Assembly (NCBI GenBank): GCA_020058145.1
Contig: JAGVEP010000103.1
Span: 1-8,172 of the forward strand
Length of the DNA: 8,172 nucleotides
Direction: 5' to 3'
Source: Phycisphaerae bacterium
GTDB taxonomy: Bacteria; Planctomycetota; Phycisphaerae; UBA1845; Fen-1342
Shown here: positions 4,648 through 8,172 of the stretch, in pieces
Position numbering within the stretch: the stretch's first letter is position 1
How the letters are laid out: the number at the start of each line of letters is the position of its first letter
The notes under the pieces: model-generated
The model's input: only the letters and a program-made list of their open reading frames with translations
What the model was told of the DNA's origin: nothing
Databases searched by the model: none
Program-made: the position numbers and the translations under genes

Positions 4648-7600
4648 TTATTTCTCGGCCGCAGCCGCAGGGCGGGTCGCGGCCGCTTCGCGAATTCCCG
4701 CACGCAGTTGCTTCCGCAGGGTAGTCAGCAGCGCCGCCGGCTCCAGATAGCGCTTCGGCAGCCGCCAGTGGATCGTCTGCGGATCCGGCACGCGCGGCGA
4801 GCCGGGGCCGTCCTTGAAGAGCGGCTCGACCTGCTGCAAATCCGCGATCGCGAAGATCACGTCGGGGCCGTCGAGCACGAGCGAGCGAACACCCCACGGG
4901 CCGGCCAGCACGCGGATTTCGGCCAGCGCGAGCAGCGTCTCGACGGCCTCGGGTGGCGGACCAAATGCGTCACGCAGATCGGTCTGCAGGACCTCGATTT
5001 CCGCCGCCGTGCGACAGCTCGTGAGCCGCTTGTAGACCTCCATGCGCTGCCGATCGGCACGGATGTAGCCACGCGGAATCGTCGCTGAAATCCCGAGGTC
5101 GAGGTTGACCGGACGGTAGACCGCGGCGGGTTCGTTTTTCAACCGGCGCACGGCCTGTTCGAGCAATTCGCAATACATCTCGTAGCCGACGGCTTCGATG
5201 TGCCCGGATTGCTCCGCCCCGAGGATGTTGCCGGCCCCGCGGATTTCCAGGTCGCGCATGGCGATCTGAAAACCCGCCCCGAGTTCGCTGTAGTGTTCGA
5301 GCGCCTTCAGCCGCCGTCCCGCGACCTCGGTCACCGGGTGCTTTGGCGACAGCAGCGCGTACGCATAGGCCCGGTGCTTCGAGCGGCCGACACGACCCCG
5401 CAGTTGGTGCAGGTCCGCCAGACCGAAGCGCTCGGCGCGATCGATGAAGATCGTGTTGGCGGTCGGGATGTCGAGCCCGGACTCGATGATGTTGGTAGAG
5501 ACCAGCACGTCCGCCTCGCGGTGCAGGAACTTGAGCATCACGTCTTCGAGCTCGTGCGCCACCATCTGGCCGTGGCCGACGACGATGCGTGCCTCGGGCA
5601 CGAGCACGCGCAGGTGATTGGCGACCTGGTGAATGTCCCGCACGAAGTTGTGTACGAAATACGCCTGCCCGTCGCGATTCAGCTCACGCAGCAAGGCCTC
5701 GCGAATCAGCCCGTCGTCCCACATCCGGACCTGCGTCGCGATGGCCCGGCGATCGAGCGGCGGCGTCGCGAGCGAGGAAATGTCGCGAATCCCCAGCAGC
5801 GACAGGTGCAGCGTGCGGGGGATCGGCGTGGCGGTAAGCGTCAGCACCTCGACCGTGGCCCGCAACCGCTTCAGCTTTTCCTTGGCCTCGACGCCGAAGC
5901 GCTGCTCCTCGTCGATGACGATCAGGCCCAGGTCGGCAAAGTGTACGTCCCCCGATAGCAGCCGATGCGTGCCGATGAGGATGTCGAGTTGCCCCTTGCG
6001 GGCTCGTGCAACGATCTCCGCCTGTTCCTTCTTCGTGCGAAAACGCGACAACGCTTCGACGGCAAACGGGTAATCGGCCAGCCGCTCACGGAACGTCTCA
6101 AAGTGCTGCTCGGCGAGCACGGTGGTCGGCACGAGGATCGCTACCTGCCTGCCGAATTCGGCCACTTTGAACGCCGCCCGCAGCGCCAGCTCGGTTTTGC
6201 CGAAACCCACGTCGCCGCACAGCAGCCGGTCCATCGGCCGCGGACGTTGCAGGTCGGTTTTGATGTCCGCGAGGGTGCGCAGTTGGTCCGCGGTCTCCTC
6301 ATAGAGGAACGAGTCCTCGAATTCGCGCTGCCACGGCGTGTCTTGCGGATAGGCCACGCCGGCCTCGAGCGCGCGCTGCGCCTGGATGGCCAGCAGCTCG
6401 CCGGCCAGGTCGGTGACGGCCTCGGCGACGCGTTCCTTGAGCCGCTTCCACGCCGTTCCGCCGACTTTGCTGAGCGTCGGCTTGCCGCGGAAGCTGCCGA
6501 TGTACTTCTGAACAAGGTGAATCTGGCTGATGGGCACGTGGACGACGGCCTTGTCGGCGAATTCGATCGCCAGGTACTCATCGGCGCGGTCTTCACGCGA
6601 AATCGTCTTGAGACCCAGGAAGCGGCCGATGCCGTGCAGGGTATGCACGACCGGATCACCGGTCTGGAGGTCAAAGAAGCTGTCGATTGGCCGGGCGGGC
6701 TGCACGCGGCGCAGTGTGCGGCGTTGCCGATAGCGATGAAACAGCTCATGGTGCGGAATGTACGCCGTGCGGCCCCACCGGAAACCACGATGAATGACGC
6801 CGATGGCGGTGCGCACAGCCCCGTAGGGCGGGCACTGCCCGCCAACGTCGCCGGCGATAGGGGTTTTCAACGCTACTTCAACCGTCGCCTCTTGCGGTTT
6901 GGAAAGCAATTCCCGCAGCCGCTCCTCCTCCGCCGCGTTGTCGCACAGCACGATCACCTCGGCGGTTTGCGTGAGTTCGCCGAGGGCTCGCAAGGCGTCC
7001 GCGGATTTCGGCTCGAACTGCGGCAGGCTGGCCACGCCAAACTGCACCGCGTCGGGCAGCACCCCGGTGAAACGGCGCAGGTGCAACTGCGTAAATGCGT
7101 TCGCGTGGCGGAAAACGGCGTCCACCGGGATGATCCCGGTGCGTTCCCCGAGTCGTTGCCAGTATGTGCGGCCGAGCTCCTGGACTTCGCCCGGCTCGAT
7201 GAAGGCGAGTATCGTGTCGGGCGCTAGAAAGGCGAGGAAGGTCGTGGAAAGGCACGTCGGCGAATCCCCTGCGTGCCTCAAAGCAGGAATCTGCACGCTC
7301 CCGAGCGTCTGGGACGAGCGCTGCGTGCCGGTGTCGAAGAGACGGATCGAGCTGATCTCGTTACCGAAGAACTCGATCCGTACGGGATCGCTGTGGGCGT
7401 GGGAATACACGTCAAAGATGCCGCCCCGCTGCGCGAAATCGCCGGGCACTTCGACGGCGTCGCCGTGCTGAAAGCCATGTGCCGCAAGCCAGCGGGCGAG
7501 TTCCTCCGGGTCGAGTTGCTGTCCCGCTTGAACCTCGAACGACCGCGCCTTGATCGCCTCCGGCGCTGGCACCGGCTGCATGAGGGCCATGATGGGCGCA

Positions 7601-8037
7601 ACCAGGCACGAAGGCACGCAGGCACGCAGGCACGCAGGGGATCCGGCGGGCTCCTTCGTGCCTGCGTGCCTCCTTCGCCCTCCCTCCTCGGTCGGCCTCA
7701 GCTCCGTGCCTTGCCTGAGCCCCACACACAGCCGCAGGCGTTCGCCGGCCAGCTCATCCGCAGGGTTCTCCGCGTCCGCCAGCGAGTCCAGTTGCGGCAG
7801 CAGGTCCGGAGCGGTGCCCAGGGCGGTTTCGATGTCATCGCGCAGGTCGTCCGCCTCGTCCGCGTGGGCGGTGACCAGCAGCAGCGGGCGACGCAGGCGC
7901 TCCGCAATCATCGCGGCCAGAATAGGCGCAGAACTCCCCCACAAGCCCTCGGCCGCGACGGCCCCCGTGCCGTGCTCCAGCAGCCGGGTCAGCTCTTCGA
8001 GACGCGGATCCGTGCGGATGGCGGTGAACACATCCAC
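4648..8037 (-). CDS. mfd: Transcription-repair coupling factor Mfd (1129 aa)
   Basis: Mfd binds RNA polymerase stalled at a DNA lesion, pushes it off by ATP-driven translocation on DNA and recruits UvrA for nucleotide excision repair. Seen: an N-terminal UvrB-like region (about 1-330) with no Walker A, as usual in Mfd; GGIFDVYSHAHSDPVRIEFFG (205-225); the polymerase-interacting domain (about 455-555, with DPVVHTLHGIGRF); translocase Walker A GDVGFGKTE (608-616); DEEQ box (709-712); TATPIPRTL (735-743); helicase lobe 2 with STNIIESGLDIP (847-858) and the RAERFGLADLHQLRGRVGR stretch (867-885); and the C-terminal TRCF domain (about 985-1085). Length is close to E. coli Mfd. The start is GTG with no ribosome binding site, but a perfect TATAAT lies just upstream. 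Three peptides look like insertions made from repeat DNA (about residues 111-144, 254-264 and 391-412). Motifs are intact, so it should be functional. Confidence 0.97.
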   Translation of the reverse strand: MDVFTAIRTDPRLEELTRLLEHGTGAVAAEGLWGSSAPILAAMIAERLRRPLLLVTAHADEADDLRDDIETALGTAPDLLPQLDSLADAENPADELAGERLRLCVGLRQGTELRPTEEGGRRRHAGTKEPAGSPACLRACVPSCLVAPIMALMQPVPAPEAIKARSFEVQAGQQLDPEELARWLAAHGFQHGDAVEVPGDFAQRGGIFDVYSHAHSDPVRIEFFGNEISSIRLFDTGTQRSSQTLGSVQIPALRHAGDSPTCLSTTFLAFLAPDTILAFIEPGEVQELGRTYWQRLGERTGIIPVDAVFRHANAFTQLHLRRFTGVLPDAVQFGVASLPQFEPKSADALRALGELTQTAEVIVLCDNAAEEERLRELLSKPQEATVEVALKTPIAGDVGGQCPPYGAVRTAIGVIHRGFRWGRTAYIPHHELFHRYRQRRTLRRVQPARPIDSFFDLQTGDPVVHTLHGIGRFLGLKTISREDRADEYLAIEFADKAVVHVPISQIHLVQKYIGSFRGKPTLSKVGGTAWKRLKERVAEAVTDLAGELLAIQAQRALEAGVAYPQDTPWQREFEDSFLYEETADQLRTLADIKTDLQRPRPMDRLLCGDVGFGKTELALRAAFKVAEFGRQVAILVPTTVLAEQHFETFRERLADYPFAVEALSRFRTKKEQAEIVARARKGQLDILIGTHRLLSGDVHFADLGLIVIDEEQRFGVEAKEKLKRLRATVEVLTLTATPIPRTLHLSLLGIRDISSLATPPLDRRAIATQVRMWDDGLIREALLRELNRDGQAYFVHNFVRDIHQVANHLRVLVPEARIVVGHGQMVAHELEDVMLKFLHREADVLVSTNIIESGLDIPTANTIFIDRAERFGLADLHQLRGRVGRSKHRAYAYALLSPKHPVTEVAGRRLKALEHYSELGAGFQIAMRDLEIRGAGNILGAEQSGHIEAVGYEMYCELLEQAVRRLKNEPAAVYRPVNLDLGISATIPRGYIRADRQRMEVYKRLTSCRTAAEIEVLQTDLRDAFGPPPEAVETLLALAEIRVLAGPWGVRSLVLDGPDVIFAIADLQQVEPLFKDGPGSPRVPDPQTIHWRLPKRYLEPAALLTTLRKQLRAGIREAAATRPAAAAEK
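6820..6843. repeat. GC-rich palindromic repeat inside mfd
   Basis: GGCGGGCA (6827-6834) and TGCCCGCC (6836-6843) form a perfect 8-bp inverted repeat around one base, preceded by CCCGTAG. On the mfd strand it is read as VGGQCPPYG (residues 398-406), a peptide that does not look like Mfd. This has the form of a dispersed intergenic palindrome that has landed in a coding sequence. Confidence 0.65.
7250..7278 (-). repeat. AGGCACGC-type repeat inside mfd, copy 2
   Basis: Arms AGGCACG (7250-7256) and CGTGCCT (7272-7278) flank a 15-base loop. Read on the minus strand, the first 15 bases (AGGCACGCAGGGGAT) are identical to plus-strand 7628-7642 in the larger copy, so the two copies lie in opposite orientations. 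It encodes RHAGDSPTCLS (Mfd 254-264). Confidence 0.65.
7604..7671 (+). repeat. AGGCACGC tandem and inverted repeat inside mfd, copy 1
   Basis: Four tandem 8-bp units AGGCACGM run from 7604 to 7635. They are followed by GGGGATCCGGCGGGCTCC and then two inverted units (7656-7671), giving a 15-bp hairpin arm (7620-7634 with 7657-7671). On the mfd strand it is read in frame as part of residues 111-144, giving RHAGTKEPAGSPACLRACVP. Because the unit is 8 bases, three units restore the frame and the peptide repeats with an 8-residue period. Confidence 0.8.
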
Positions 8038-8045
8038 TGCTGGGA

Positions 8046-8051
8046 ATTATA
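8046..8051 (-). promoter_or_regulatory. -10 box of a probable near-leaderless mfd promoter
   Basis: A perfect TATAAT on the minus strand ends 8 bases before the mfd GTG (8037). The sequence 17 bases upstream (8074-8069, CCGACC) matches a -35 box only at GAC. With a usual start point the transcript would begin within a few bases of the GTG, consistent with the absence of a ribosome binding site. Confidence 0.45.
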
Positions 8052-8091
8052 TCGCTTGGCGGCCGGATGGTCGGGTCCCGGCGCCAACCGT

Positions 8092-8172
8092 CTAGGGTCC
8101 CATAGCCCCCGCTGCGGGCGGGCGCTGCCGTTGCAGCCAGTACTCGCGGAAGGACCGCAGGCGCGGCAAGGA
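8092..8172 (-). CDS. C-terminal end of an unrecognised gene (partial, 26 aa visible)
   Basis: A minus-strand frame enters from the right edge and stops at TAG 8092-8094. The visible peptide includes LPRLRSFREYWLQRQ followed by RPPAAGAMGP. G or C fills nearly every third codon position and the first half is a plausible basic, aromatic helix, which favours a real gene end. The stop is 54 bases before the mfd start on the same strand, so it could be co-transcribed with mfd, although mfd appears to have its own -10 box. Too little is visible to name a family. Confidence 0.5.
   Translation of the reverse strand, partial: SLPRLRSFREYWLQRQRPPAAGAMGP

Noticed and set aside
5200..7227. Long plus-strand open frames of 252 and 420 codons opposite mfd
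   Set aside because: They are antisense shadows caused by strong third-position G/C in mfd; the minus-strand product is a clear full-length Mfd.
7606..7630. Zinc-binding site from CX3CX3C in Mfd (136-144)
   Set aside because: The cysteine spacing follows directly from translating the 8-bp tandem repeat; no other ligand pattern supports metal binding.

Overview
The window is GC-rich and reads as ordinary chromosome from a bacterium with PEP-CTERM protein sorting. The PEP-CTERM tail, the high G/C at third codon positions and the small dispersed palindromic repeats (an AGGCACGC family and a GGCGGGCA/TGCCCGCC family) would fit a Planctomycetota-like genome, but no marker gene in the window fixes the taxon. 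That placement is an inference.

Layout, left to right: (1) 1-270, an array of short hairpin-forming repeats that runs off the left edge; (2) 271-548, no gene seen; (3) 561-869 (+), a small basic protein of unknown function with a strong ribosome binding site; (4) 964-1713 (-), a secreted PEP-CTERM protein with a readable promoter and ribosome binding site, convergent with gene 3; (5) 1714-2358, a mostly non-coding stretch with a possible 42-residue membrane peptide on the minus strand and an 11-bp inverted repeat; (6) 2359-4002 (+), nadE, glutamine-dependent NAD+ synthetase; (7) 4003-4567 (-), a Phd/VapB antitoxin and VapC (PIN) toxin pair with its own AT-rich promoter and operator-like palindrome; (8) 4648-8037 (-), mfd, the transcription-repair coupling factor; (9) 8092-8172 (-), the C-terminal end of an unrecognised gene.

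Functionally this is a mix of housekeeping genes (nadE, mfd) and small accessory pieces. The toxin-antitoxin module sits tightly between the two housekeeping genes: the toxin's stop codon and the nadE stop codon are back to back in one TGATCA palindrome with no base between them.

I found no new multi-gene system. The most unusual content is repetitive DNA. mfd carries three in-frame repeat-derived peptide insertions: two copies of one AGGCACGC-type repeat in opposite orientations, and one copy of an unrelated GC-rich palindrome. The left-edge array contains two hairpin types that share a loop (GAATCCTCTC) but have different stems, with chimeric copies joined at that loop.
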